Shown here: piece by piece, positions 40,936 through 49,502 of the stretch
Position numbering within the stretch: position 1 is the stretch's first letter
Layout of the letters: each line of letters begins with the position of its first letter
NCBI RefSeq assembly: GCF_026616205.1
Contig: NZ_JANHGR010000001.1
Coordinates: 992,001-1,056,000, forward strand
Origin: Halolamina litorea
Lineage (GTDB): Archaea > Halobacteriota > Halobacteria > Halobacteriales > Haloferacaceae
Length of the DNA: 64,000 nucleotides
Direction of reading: 5' to 3'
Program-made: the position numbers and the translations under genes
Notes under the pieces: model-generated
Databases searched by the model: none
What the model was told of the DNA's origin: nothing
The model's input: the letters and a program-made list of their open reading frames with translations, nothing else

Positions 40936-43749
40936 ATGACAGACAACTCAGACAAGATTCGCAGCATCGTTCTGGCTGCGCTGATGGTTTTCTCCGTCTT
41001 CGCGGGGACCGTCGCGCTGACCGGGACTGCGGCTGCGGCTGACTCACCGACCCTCAACGAGTTCACCAATACAACGGTGGATGAGGGCACTACGGTGGAT
41101 CATACAGTGAACTTCACAGTATCGAATATTAGTGACGACGGAAACACCGACTCGTTCGAGGTGACTCTGCCGACCGAAGCAGAGATATCTGCTGCACCGA
41201 GTGGCGGCGACTTCTCCATTGTGAACGAGAGTGGTGATACTGTTAGTACCACCAGTGGTCCGTCACTCGCGGACGCCAATGGCGGCACTAATAACCAGAT
41301 CACCTTCTCGGTTTCTCCCGACACGAGCGCTACCAACCAGACTCTGACGGTCAACTTTACCGCTCAGGTCAACTGGGGCAACGTTGACGGAGAAACCACT
41401 AAGGACGCCACCCTTACGGTGACGGATAGCGGTAACTCCGACATCAGTGAGGCAGCGGTCCAGACAATCACCATCCAGGAGACGAGCGGATCCCAGACTG
41501 GTGCACCTTCGGTCCGTAAGGCTACCCACTATGTCGACAACGACGATGGTGCCATCATCGAACTTGCTTTCGACGAAAGCATCTCGACGGCACCCTCGGA
41601 GGTCACTGTCAACCTTGCGGACGGTAGCACCGCGACGGCCTCGGTCGAGGACGATGACGGTGACGCCCGCATCGTTCTCAACACGTCCGGTAATGTTTAC
41701 AGCAACGTCCAGAACGTGACGATCGCTGAGGACGCGTTCCAGGACGACGGTGGCAACGCCGTTGCCGCGGACGATTACGAGGTCCGCTTCGCTCCTGTCA
41801 CGGTTGAGCAGCAGAGTGGCGGCACCACTGAAGGTTACATCGGCTCGAACGTCGCGTTCGAGGCTAACAATGTTGAGACCAGTGTCCGTTTCGACGGCCC
41901 GGGTATCAACAGCTACACGCGTGGTACTGGCACTGGTAGTCAGGTCTACGTCGTCGACACGGACGACTGGGGCGAGACGGGGAACTACTCCGCCCGCTTC
42001 GGTGGCTCCGGTGGTGACACGACCTACCTTGAGCTGAACGACCTCGGGCTGTCCGTCTCGGCTGACAACGTCACGACAGAGGAGAACGTGACTGCGACTG
42101 TCTCGGCCGACGACATCGACCGCGAAGTTGTGGTCGAACTTCTCAACAGCGACGACGAAGTTGAGGAAACGACCACGCGTACAATCGACTCGGACGGTGA
42201 GATCTCCGTTGAGTTTGACCAGTACGCTACTGGTGACTACTCGGTCGTCGTGACCGACACGGCCACCGGTGTCGAAGCAAGCGACTCCCTGACGGTCACC
42301 GAGGCTGCAGTCGGCGCAGTCGAGTTCGCACAGGGCTCCTACTCGGTCGACCAGGGAGACATCGCGGAGATCGACGTTGAACTGACTGGCGGTGCCTCTG
42401 AGGGTACCCTCGTCATCGGTCGCGAGGCCCAGTCGGGTTACAACGCGAACGTTACGTTCTACGACAACGACTCCGACGGTCAGGTCACGATTCAGTTCAA
42501 CACGTACCTGGCTGGCGACACGGACACCGAGTTCGTCACCGCCGCTGGTGACGACACCGCCTACGCTCAGAACGGTAACACGAGCCTGAACGGCGGCGAG
42601 GACCTGCTCGCACAGAGCGGGTACGACCTCGCAGTCCGAACGGGTGCAGACCTCAATACGACAGAGGTCTTCGAGAGCAGCGCCTCAGACTTCAGCTCGC
42701 TGGGCATCAACGCCGGCTCCGTCGAGGGCTTCCAGCTCTGGACGGCGCCCCGCTCGGCGGCCCCGGCTGACGTCTTCGACGCAACGCTGACGCAGGACAC
42801 GACGATCGCGAGCGACGACTGGGTTGTCCACCAGCTCAGCGCGACCGGCATCGAAGGTCTGGTCGCCGCGAACGACAACCTCTCGGCTACAATTGGTAGC
42901 GGCCTGAACGTCACGGTCGAGCAGACCGAGGAGACGACGCGGGCCAACCGCAACACGAAGGTGCTGAACATTTCCGAGTCCGGAGACGCAGTGCAGCTGC
43001 TGGCTGACTCGGACAATTCCTCCTACTACATCGCTGTGAATACCGAGGACGCAATGTTCGACCGCGGCTCGCAGAACGCCGTGGACCAGGGTGTTCGCGA
43101 CGGTGAAGCCTACGAGGCAACGGTGACCATCGACGACGAGAAGCTCGTCGGTGACGACCCGATGTCCATCAACGGTACGTTCGAGATCGTCGAGCGTACG
43201 TACAGTCTCGACAGCACGCCGGTGACCGTCGAGGCAGCTGAGGGCCAGAACATCACGGGTCAGAGCTCGGTCGCACCGGGCACTGAGATCCGGATGACGA
43301 TCCGCAGTGGCGCGGACGTGAGCCCCGGCTTCTACAAGAACCCGTCCACGACCGTGAACGCTGACGGTACGTTCACGTTCACGGCTGACTTCTCGGACAC
43401 CTCCGACGGTGACACGTTCACCATGACTGGTGCCGAGGATCAGATCGACGCGGAGGGTCAGGTTGGCGCAATGGAGACCGCAGAGCCGACCGCGACGGCA
43501 ACTGCAGAGCCGACCGCGACGGCAACCGCGACGGCAACGGCCACCGCGGAGCCGACCGCGACGGCAACTGCAGAGCCGACCGCGACGATGACCGCAGAGC
43601 CGACGGACGAGCCGACGGCTGAGCCGACGGACGAGCCGACGGACGAGCCGACGGATGAACCCACGACGACGACGACGCCCGGCTTCGGCGTCGCTGTCGC
43701 CCTCGTGGCCCTGCTCGCCGCCGCTCTGCTGGCCGGTCGACGAGAGTAA
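40936..43749 (+). CDS. S-layer glycoprotein with PGF-CTERM anchor
   Basis: Main cell-surface protein, 937 residues. A Sec signal peptide (KIRSIVLAALMVFSVFAGTVAL to GTAAAA, about residues 7-35) precedes a long Thr/Ser/Asp-rich beta-sandwich ectodomain with about twenty N-glycosylation sequons (for example NTTV, NFTV, NISD, NQTL, NVTT, NNSS-like NSSY). A Thr-rich AEPTATAT / EPTDEPTDEP region (43471-43672) would be O-glycosylated and span the periplasm-like space. The C-terminus is TPGFGVAVALVALLAAALLAGRRE: the PGF-CTERM tripartite signal cut by archaeosortase A and replaced by a lipid. The coding sequence uses more A/T at third positions than its neighbours, as expected of a very highly expressed gene. 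archaeosortase A is the next gene. Confidence 0.92.
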   Translation: MTDNSDKIRSIVLAALMVFSVFAGTVALTGTAAAADSPTLNEFTNTTVDEGTTVDHTVNFTVSNISDDGNTDSFEVTLPTEAEISAAPSGGDFSIVNESGDTVSTTSGPSLADANGGTNNQITFSVSPDTSATNQTLTVNFTAQVNWGNVDGETTKDATLTVTDSGNSDISEAAVQTITIQETSGSQTGAPSVRKATHYVDNDDGAIIELAFDESISTAPSEVTVNLADGSTATASVEDDDGDARIVLNTSGNVYSNVQNVTIAEDAFQDDGGNAVAADDYEVRFAPVTVEQQSGGTTEGYIGSNVAFEANNVETSVRFDGPGINSYTRGTGTGSQVYVVDTDDWGETGNYSARFGGSGGDTTYLELNDLGLSVSADNVTTEENVTATVSADDIDREVVVELLNSDDEVEETTTRTIDSDGEISVEFDQYATGDYSVVVTDTATGVEASDSLTVTEAAVGAVEFAQGSYSVDQGDIAEIDVELTGGASEGTLVIGREAQSGYNANVTFYDNDSDGQVTIQFNTYLAGDTDTEFVTAAGDDTAYAQNGNTSLNGGEDLLAQSGYDLAVRTGADLNTTEVFESSASDFSSLGINAGSVEGFQLWTAPRSAAPADVFDATLTQDTTIASDDWVVHQLSATGIEGLVAANDNLSATIGSGLNVTVEQTEETTRANRNTKVLNISESGDAVQLLADSDNSSYYIAVNTEDAMFDRGSQNAVDQGVRDGEAYEATVTIDDEKLVGDDPMSINGTFEIVERTYSLDSTPVTVEAAEGQNITGQSSVAPGTEIRMTIRSGADVSPGFYKNPSTTVNADGTFTFTADFSDTSDGDTFTMTGAEDQIDAEGQVGAMETAEPTATATAEPTATATATATATAEPTATATAEPTATMTAEPTDEPTAEPTDEPTDEPTDEPTTTTTPGFGVAVALVALLAAALLAGRRE
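43471..43672 (+). repeat. Short tandem repeat coding the Thr/Pro-rich stalk
   Basis: Within the S-layer gene, units of GAGCCGACCGCGACGGCAAC and GAGCCGACGGACGAGCCGAC repeat with small variations, encoding AEPTATAT- and DEPTDEPT-type peptide. Such stalk repeats vary in number among strains through slippage or recombination. Confidence 0.8.
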
Positions 43750-43777
43750 CTGACTCTCCCGACCCGCCGTAACTAAC

Positions 43778-43815
43778 ACCGGCTTCACGCCGGTCTTCCC
43801 GTTTTCACTTCTTTC
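43778..43815 (+). terminator. Hairpin and T-rich tract after the S-layer gene
   Basis: ACCGGC (43778-43783) and GCCGGT (43789-43794) form a perfect six-base stem with a TTCAC loop, followed by CTTCCCGTTTTCACTTCTTT. It lies about 30 bases after the S-layer stop and 105 bases before the artA ATG. A strong terminator here would keep S-layer transcription from flooding into artA; function is inference. Confidence 0.5.
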
Positions 43816-43900
43816 GACGCGCCACACCCGATAGCGACAGCCGTGTGCGCTCGATCCGCACAACGGTAAGGGATTTACCCGCGGGATTCGTTCTTCAGGT

Positions 43901-44950
43901 ATGGCCGGTATCGCGGGTAGCGTTCCGCCGTGGCTCCTCGACGTGACCGACGTGCTGGCGTGGATCGTCATCGGGGCGTTCACGCTCGGAGCGGTGCTCG
44001 AAATCACTGCGCGCCGCCGGGACCGAAACGCCCAGCGCGGCTCGCTTCAAGCAGCGATCGGCGCCGGACGCCACCAGCTCCGTCACGCCCGAACCGCGGC
44101 GACGGCGGGGTGGGGATTGTTCGCCGTCTTCTGGCTGCTGTTGTTCCCGCACTTCGCGTTCGTCCACAAGAGCTACGTCGAGGGTGTCCTCGCCCTCCTC
44201 GCCGTTCCCGCCAGTCTCTACGCGGGCTACCTCCTGTGGCAGGGCCGGGACACGCTGTTCCTGCTCTCGCGGTCGACGGCGATCATGGGGCTGGTCTACC
44301 TCCCCTTCGAGACCATCCCCGCGATCAACCTCGGCGGCGTCCGCATCCCCTCGCCCCGTGAGGTGCTGATCGAGACCGTCGCCGCCCAGACGGGGTTCAT
44401 GATCCGCCTGTTCGGCTCCGATCCCGAACTGATCGCCGGACCGCAGGGCTACATGAACACCTACGAGTTCATCGCCGCCGACGGGCATGTCCTCCAGTTC
44501 TCGGTCGTCCTCGCGTGTACTGGACTGGGGAGCATCGCCATCTTCGCCGGGCTCATCGGCGCCGTGCGGGCGCCGCTGCGCCGGAAGCTGCGCGGGCTCG
44601 CCGTCGCCGTCCCCGTCATCTACGGACTGAACCTGCTCCGGACGACGTTCATCGGGATCACCTTCGGCGAGCAGTTGCTCCAGGTCTTCCCGAACCTCGT
44701 GTTGACGATGTTCGGCGGCACCGATCCCTACCGGGTCTCGTGGTACGTCTCCGACCGGATCATCAGTCAGGTCCTGGCCGTGGTGGCGCTGGTCGGCGTC
44801 ACCTACCTCGTCGTCCGGGAACTACCGGAGATCCTGACGATCATCGAGGACGTGCTGTTCATGGTGACCGGCGACGAGTACGACCTCTCCGAGGCACTGG
44901 AACTGCCCCGGACGGCGACTGACGCACAGCTCCCCGAGACTGGCGACTAA
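43901..44950 (+). CDS. artA: Archaeosortase A
   Basis: Polytopic membrane protein of 349 residues with about eight helices, the transpeptidase-like enzyme that processes PGF-CTERM proteins and attaches them to membrane lipid. The exosortase/archaeosortase catalytic residues are visible: Cys in VVLACTGLGSIAIF, and conserved Arg in GLNLLRTTFIGI; a further late His/Arg-type position is not clear. It lies 150 bases downstream of the S-layer gene, its expected main substrate, and would also serve the cohesin/PGF-CTERM protein at 61.5-62.6 kb. Its stop overlaps the convergent dphB stop by four bases. Confidence 0.93.
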   Translation: MAGIAGSVPPWLLDVTDVLAWIVIGAFTLGAVLEITARRRDRNAQRGSLQAAIGAGRHQLRHARTAATAGWGLFAVFWLLLFPHFAFVHKSYVEGVLALLAVPASLYAGYLLWQGRDTLFLLSRSTAIMGLVYLPFETIPAINLGGVRIPSPREVLIETVAAQTGFMIRLFGSDPELIAGPQGYMNTYEFIAADGHVLQFSVVLACTGLGSIAIFAGLIGAVRAPLRRKLRGLAVAVPVIYGLNLLRTTFIGITFGEQLLQVFPNLVLTMFGGTDPYRVSWYVSDRIISQVLAVVALVGVTYLVVRELPEILTIIEDVLFMVTGDEYDLSEALELPRTATDAQLPETGD

Positions 44951-45744
44951 AAGAGCGACGACGGGGCGCCGGCGAGCGCTTCGAGCGCTTCTTCCTCCAG
45001 ATGGTGTGGCGCTGCGGGCACGACGAGCAGGTGTAGCGGACCACCGAACTCCCGCGTTGCCAACTCCGAGAGCCGATCGGCCGCGACCACCGGCTCCGGA
45101 CTCCCCGCGCGGGCGACGACGACGGCGAGTTCGTCCGTCCACTCCTCGGCGAGCAGCCCTGCAGCGTAGTCGGCGGTCATGTAGCGTTCGTCCTCGCCCA
45201 GCCCCGCGGCGTCGGCGGTCGGGTCGTCGACCTTGATGTCGAGGTAGACCAGCGTGTGGAGCCCCCGCTCTCGGTTCCCCTCGATGGTGTCGATCACGCT
45301 GTCGGGCACGTCGCCGCCGCCGTGGGCGCCCGGGAACGGCAGCGTCGTCGCCTTCCCGAAGCGGTAGTTCTGGAGGCCGGTCAGCCCGGAGGCGGCCGAC
45401 TGGGCGGAGACACCGTGGATCACTCGGGTCTCGATCCCGCGCTCGTGGGCGCGCAGGCGGAGGTCGACGTGTGTCGTCGAGATCATCGTGTCCCCGGCGG
45501 TCAGGAACGCCACGTCCTCGGTTTCGGCGGCATCGAGGATCGGCTCGGGGTCGCGTTCGACGCCCGCCCGGTCGCGCACCTCGATGTCGATGTCGTGGAA
45601 CGCTTCGAGCTCCTCGACGGTCGTCCCAACGAGCCGGCTGGTGTAGAACTCCGCGAACGCGCGGTCGGCGGCTGCGAGGGCTTCCCGCCCCTCGACGGTG
45701 ATCGACCGCTCGTCGTAGAGCCCGAGTCCGACGAAAGTGAGCAT
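44947..45744 (-). CDS. dphB: Diphthine synthase
   Basis: SAM-dependent methyltransferase of 265 residues (DphB/Dph5, tetrapyrrole-methylase fold) that methylates the modified histidine of elongation factor 2 on the way to diphthamide. The start MLTFVGLGLYDERSITVEG is diagnostic, followed by VAFLTAGDTMISTTHVDL and VIHGVSAQSAASGLTGLQNYRFG. Normal length for the archaeal family. Divergent from the PrsW-like gene, with only 79 bases between starts. Confidence 0.95.
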   Translation of the reverse strand: MLTFVGLGLYDERSITVEGREALAAADRAFAEFYTSRLVGTTVEELEAFHDIDIEVRDRAGVERDPEPILDAAETEDVAFLTAGDTMISTTHVDLRLRAHERGIETRVIHGVSAQSAASGLTGLQNYRFGKATTLPFPGAHGGGDVPDSVIDTIEGNRERGLHTLVYLDIKVDDPTADAAGLGEDERYMTADYAAGLLAEEWTDELAVVVARAGSPEPVVAADRLSELATREFGGPLHLLVVPAAPHHLEEEALEALAGAPSSLF

Positions 45745-45823
45745 ACCCGAGTTCGTCGGTGCGGGCCCAAAGCCGTGTTCATCGGCGGCAAGGAATACGT
45801 GGCTCGGGTTCGCAGGGGGTTGT

Positions 45824-47125
45824 ATGACTGATACTGACCCGGTCGAGTCGGCGACGACCGACGGCCGGGACCTCTACGACATCGCGACGTGGGAGCCCCG
45901 AACGGTCCTCGACCGGGCGGCCGTGGGGCTCCACAGCGCGCTCGCGGGAGGGGCTCGCCTGTTCGTCGTCCTGCTGGCCGCGTTCGTGTTCCTCGCACAG
46001 ATCGGGGGTGTCGTCTGGCTGGCGAGCCGGCGGCCGACGCTGGGGGCGGTGGCGTTGCTGTCCGCGTTGCCGGCGTTCCTGCTCGTGGCGTTCGTCTGGC
46101 GGCAGGACGTCGTCGAGAAGGAGCCACTCGACACGCTTGCGATCACGTTCGTGCTCTCGGTGCTGTTCGCCAGCTTCGCGGCGACGGCCAACACCTACCT
46201 CCAGCAGTGGTTCGGCCTCATCCCCGTCGTGGGGATGACGCTGTTTTTCTTCCTCGTCGTCGCCCCCGTCGAGGAGACCGTCAAGTGGCTCGCGATCCGG
46301 CTCCACGCCTACCGGCGCCCGGAGTTCGACGCGGTGATCGACGGCGCGGTGTACGGCGCCGTCGCCGGGTTGGGGTTCGCGACCATCGAGAACACCCTCT
46401 ACGTCGTCCGCGGGTTCATCGAGGCCCAAGAGGCGGGCGTGACCCAGGCCATTGGCGCCGCGCTCGGCACCGCCACCTCGCGGGCGCTCGCGGGACCGGG
46501 ACACGTCATCTACTCGGCGTGGGCGGGCTACTACCTCGGGCTGGCGAAGTTCAACCGCGATAACCGCGGACCCATCGTCGTCAAGGGGCTGTTGATCGCC
46601 GCACTGATCCACGGCACCTACAACACCGTCGTCACCTACGCTCCCCTCTCGATCCTGCCCGGTTGGGGGTACGTCGTCTTCGTCATCGCCTTCGACGGGT
46701 TCTTCTTCTACCTACTCTACCGGAAGCTCAAGCGCTACCGGCTGACCTACCTCGATACCGTCGACGAGGGCAGCGAGAACGACGGCACTCCCGAGGTGGA
46801 GACGGCTACTGAGTCCCAGGACCCGGAGTCGTCCAGTGACCCTGGCCCCGTCTGGGACGCTCCGAACCGAACGGACGGTGAGAGCAGTGACGACCGACGC
46901 GACGGCGAATTCGGTAATGGAGAGTCCGCCGGCGGCGAGCCCGGCGGCGACGGTACCACCGATAGCGAACCGGCTGACGTGGCTGGTCCTGCCGACGACG
47001 GTACTACCGACGACGAGAGCGATGTCTCGGCGGCGGACGACACAGGAGCGGGCGAGGCGTCGCCCGACGACGGCGGTGAGACGGCCGACCGGGCCGGGGA
47101 GGAGGACGGAGCGGGGCCTAACTGA
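45824..47125 (+). CDS. PrsW-family intramembrane protease
   Basis: Membrane protein of 433 residues. About residues 40-310 contain seven to eight helices with the PrsW catalytic motifs: APVEETVKW (EExxK), GAVAGLGFATIENT, HVIYSAWAGYY and LIHGTYNTVV. PrsW-type proteases clip membrane substrates to release signals, as with anti-sigma factors in bacteria; archaeal substrates are unknown. The C-terminal 110 residues are a Gly/Asp/Ser/Thr-rich disordered tail, unusual for PrsW itself but common in halophiles. The stop overlaps the convergent permease end by eight bases. Confidence 0.86.
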   Translation: MTDTDPVESATTDGRDLYDIATWEPRTVLDRAAVGLHSALAGGARLFVVLLAAFVFLAQIGGVVWLASRRPTLGAVALLSALPAFLLVAFVWRQDVVEKEPLDTLAITFVLSVLFASFAATANTYLQQWFGLIPVVGMTLFFFLVVAPVEETVKWLAIRLHAYRRPEFDAVIDGAVYGAVAGLGFATIENTLYVVRGFIEAQEAGVTQAIGAALGTATSRALAGPGHVIYSAWAGYYLGLAKFNRDNRGPIVVKGLLIAALIHGTYNTVVTYAPLSILPGWGYVVFVIAFDGFFFYLLYRKLKRYRLTYLDTVDEGSENDGTPEVETATESQDPESSSDPGPVWDAPNRTDGESSDDRRDGEFGNGESAGGEPGGDGTTDSEPADVAGPADDGTTDDESDVSAADDTGAGEASPDDGGETADRAGEEDGAGPN

Positions 47126-48092
47126 CCGGATCGACACGCGGGTCGATCAGGTCGTAGTAGGCGTCCTGCAGGAAGTTCATCGACACGATCAGCCCGACCG
47201 GGAGCAACACCACGCCGAAGATGAGGCCCGGATGCCGGCTCCCGACCGCGTCGATAGTGAGCGTCCCGAAGCCGGGGGTTTTGGTCACCCACTCGACGGC
47301 GTAGAGGCCGACGAGGACGATCCCGAGCATCTCCGAGGAGAGCACGGTGAGCAGTCGGGCCGCCGAGTGGGGGAAGACGTGCCGGCAGATCCCGAGGATG
47401 CCGACGCCCTTCGCCCGGGCGGTCTTCACGAACGGTTCGCCGGCGTACTGCTCTAAGTCCGTCCCCGCCGCCCGGAGTTGGATGGCAAAGAGGTAGACCG
47501 TCATCGTGAGGAACGGCCAGATCAGCGCCCGGAGGTTCTGTATGGTGAGCGGACTCGACTGGGCGTCGTAGCCGAGCTTCACGATCGACCCGGAGAGCCG
47601 GAACACGACCACCGGCAGGTAGATGTGGACCAGGTAGGCAAAGAGGAACACCGGAGTGGCCACCGCGGCCGCGCCGAGGAGCGTGGTCTTGGTGGTCAGG
47701 TCCCGCCGTTCGAGGGCGACGGCGAGTAGTTGGATCAGGGTCCCGGCGGTCACCGCGATGATCGCAGCCGGGATCAGGTACAGTAGCGTCACGGACAACG
47801 AGTCCACCAACACCGCCGTGATCGGCTTCACGCCGGCGGCCGTTTTGATGGTCCCGAGGTCGAGGGTCAGCAGGCGGCCAGCCCACTCGACGAACTGGCT
47901 CAGGAGCGGTTCGTTCTGGTCGACGAACCGTGGCTCGGGGTAGGTGTTGACGAACGACCGGGGGACGTACCCGCGCGGGCCGGTGTTCGGGTTCGGGGTG
48001 TACGCCATCGCCACGAACGAGATGACGAACGCGATACACAGCGAGACGACCGCCCGTCCCGTTCGTGCGAGGAGCGATCCGGCGCCGCTCAT
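47118..48092 (-). CDS. Peptide-type ABC transporter permease (DppB-like)
   Basis: Integral membrane permease of 324 residues with an N-terminal helix, a large extracellular loop and five further helices. The binding-protein-dependent transport signature EAA loop is visible around EPFVKTARAKGVGILGICRHVFPHSA. It resembles DppB/OppB-type permeases of peptide/nickel importers. No ATPase or binding protein is adjacent: the only partner is the divergent DppC-like gene. Start at 48092 (MSGAGSLLARTGRAVV) is preferred to longer basic extensions up to 48239 that would overlap the intergenic palindrome. Confidence 0.82.
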   Translation of the reverse strand: MSGAGSLLARTGRAVVSLCIAFVISFVAMAYTPNPNTGPRGYVPRSFVNTYPEPRFVDQNEPLLSQFVEWAGRLLTLDLGTIKTAAGVKPITAVLVDSLSVTLLYLIPAAIIAVTAGTLIQLLAVALERRDLTTKTTLLGAAAVATPVFLFAYLVHIYLPVVVFRLSGSIVKLGYDAQSSPLTIQNLRALIWPFLTMTVYLFAIQLRAAGTDLEQYAGEPFVKTARAKGVGILGICRHVFPHSAARLLTVLSSEMLGIVLVGLYAVEWVTKTPGFGTLTIDAVGSRHPGLIFGVVLLPVGLIVSMNFLQDAYYDLIDPRVDPVS

Positions 48093-48185
48093 CGGCGTCC
48101 GGTGTGGCGACTCCGTTCGTCGGCGACGCATCGACGTGTGCACGGTCGCTCCGTGGAGGGCTGCGTACGGGGCAACATACGTGTC

Positions 48186-48202
48186 TGTGTGACGAACACA
48201 CA
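48186..48202. promoter_or_regulatory. Palindrome between divergent permease genes
   Basis: TGTGTG ACGAA CACACA is a perfect six-base inverted repeat with a five-base centre, midway between the divergent permease starts (48092 and 48247). AATCTATTAGTCG just downstream (48203-48215) could be a TATA element for the plus-strand gene. The position suits an operator controlling both genes; the regulator is unknown. Confidence 0.5.
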
Positions 48203-48246
48203 ATCTATTAGTCGTGTCGGCTCCGTCCGAATGGCACACGTCCCCG

Positions 48247-49431
48247 ATGAATCGAGAGTTCTCCCCCGATTCCGGCCGCTTCGAGGCGGTCGACTGGAAC
48301 GAGTACGACTCGAGTGACGCCGCCGTCTCGCTCCCACGGTGGCTCCCGGCAACGGCGGTCCTGTTGGTCGCCGCGTTCGGCTACGACTACCTCTCCGCGG
48401 GGCTCCCCGTGGCGATGGACGGCCTCGACTGGCTCCTGATCGCCGGCCTGTTCGTCGTCGGCACGCTAGTGGCCCTCCCGGTGAGTCAGAACCCCGAACA
48501 GATCGGTACCTACTGGACCCAGTTCCGCACCAACCGGCTGGCGGTTGCCTGTCTGGCGTTCCTGACTGCCTTCTTCCTCGTCGGCCTGCTCGGCCCGCTC
48601 TACTTCCAGGAACCGCGGCTCAACGTCCTCTACTCCTCACAGCCGCCGGTCTGGGGCAGCATCGACACGATGTACGTCCCGCAGTGTTACGGCCCCGTCG
48701 TCGACGGGCGCTGTCAGGGCACGTGGACGTTCCCGCTCGGGACGAACGCCATCGCGGGCAAGGACATGGTGCCGTTGCTCGTCCTCGGCACCCGGACCAG
48801 CCTGAGTGTCGTCCTCGGGGCGACGGCAATCGTCGTTCCCGCCGGCATCGGTGCCGGCGTCGCCGCCGCCGAGATCGGTGGCCACGTCGAGACGGCCCTG
48901 ATGTGGCTGGCCGAACAGCTCCAGACGTTCCCCGCGATCCTGATCTACTTCCTGCTGTTCTTCTGGATGGTCGAGGGCCGACTCCGCCTGCTGATCGCCG
49001 TCCTCGGGTTCGTCAGTTGGGGCGGGCTGGCCCGACTGGTCAGAAACGAGATCCGCGTCCGCCGGAACGAACAGTACGTCCAAGCGGCCGAACTCGGCGG
49101 CGTCGGCTCGGCGCGGCTGCTGGGTCGGCACCTGCTCCCCAACATCGCGCCCTCGGTCCTGACCAACGTCGCCCTGCAGGTACCGCTGTTCGTCCTCGTC
49201 GAGGTGTCCGTCTCGTTCATCGTCATCGCCATCTCGGGCGGGACGACGACGCTCGGGGACCCGACGAACTTCTCGTGGGGGGAACTGATCTACAACGCCC
49301 TGTTCTCCGTCGGACCGCCCGCGGCGTGGTGGCTGGCTGGGTTCCCGCTGGTGTTGCTGTTCCTGACGGTGTTCTCGTTCAACGTCGTCGGCGACGCGCT
49401 CGTCGACGCCCTGGAGCCCCGGAGCGACTGA
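48247..49431 (+). CDS. Peptide-type ABC transporter permease (DppC-like)
   Basis: Membrane permease of 394 residues. The N-terminal 55 residues are soluble, followed by two helices and a second conserved permease region starting LGTRTSLSVVLGATAIVV; the EAA-type loop is EQYVQAAELGGVGSARLLGRHLLPNIAP. The mid-loop contains a cysteine pair (PQCYGPVVDGRC) outside the membrane. DppC-like permeases pair with DppB-like ones; here the partner is encoded divergently rather than in the same operon, and neither the ATPases nor a binding protein is in the window. Confidence 0.82.
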   Translation: MNREFSPDSGRFEAVDWNEYDSSDAAVSLPRWLPATAVLLVAAFGYDYLSAGLPVAMDGLDWLLIAGLFVVGTLVALPVSQNPEQIGTYWTQFRTNRLAVACLAFLTAFFLVGLLGPLYFQEPRLNVLYSSQPPVWGSIDTMYVPQCYGPVVDGRCQGTWTFPLGTNAIAGKDMVPLLVLGTRTSLSVVLGATAIVVPAGIGAGVAAAEIGGHVETALMWLAEQLQTFPAILIYFLLFFWMVEGRLRLLIAVLGFVSWGGLARLVRNEIRVRRNEQYVQAAELGGVGSARLLGRHLLPNIAPSVLTNVALQVPLFVLVEVSVSFIVIAISGGTTTLGDPTNFSWGELIYNALFSVGPPAAWWLAGFPLVLLFLTVFSFNVVGDALVDALEPRSD

Positions 49432-49502
49432 CGCCGGCGCTGTCGCCGCACACCCCGGGAAGCGAACGCAACGCTTTCCGGCGCCGTCGGCCCACCTCGA
49501 CC

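Noticed and set aside
43471-43672. Regular repeats in the S-layer gene, considered as CRISPR-like
   Set aside because: Repeats are in frame, encode a Thr/Pro/Glu stalk and have no unique spacers.
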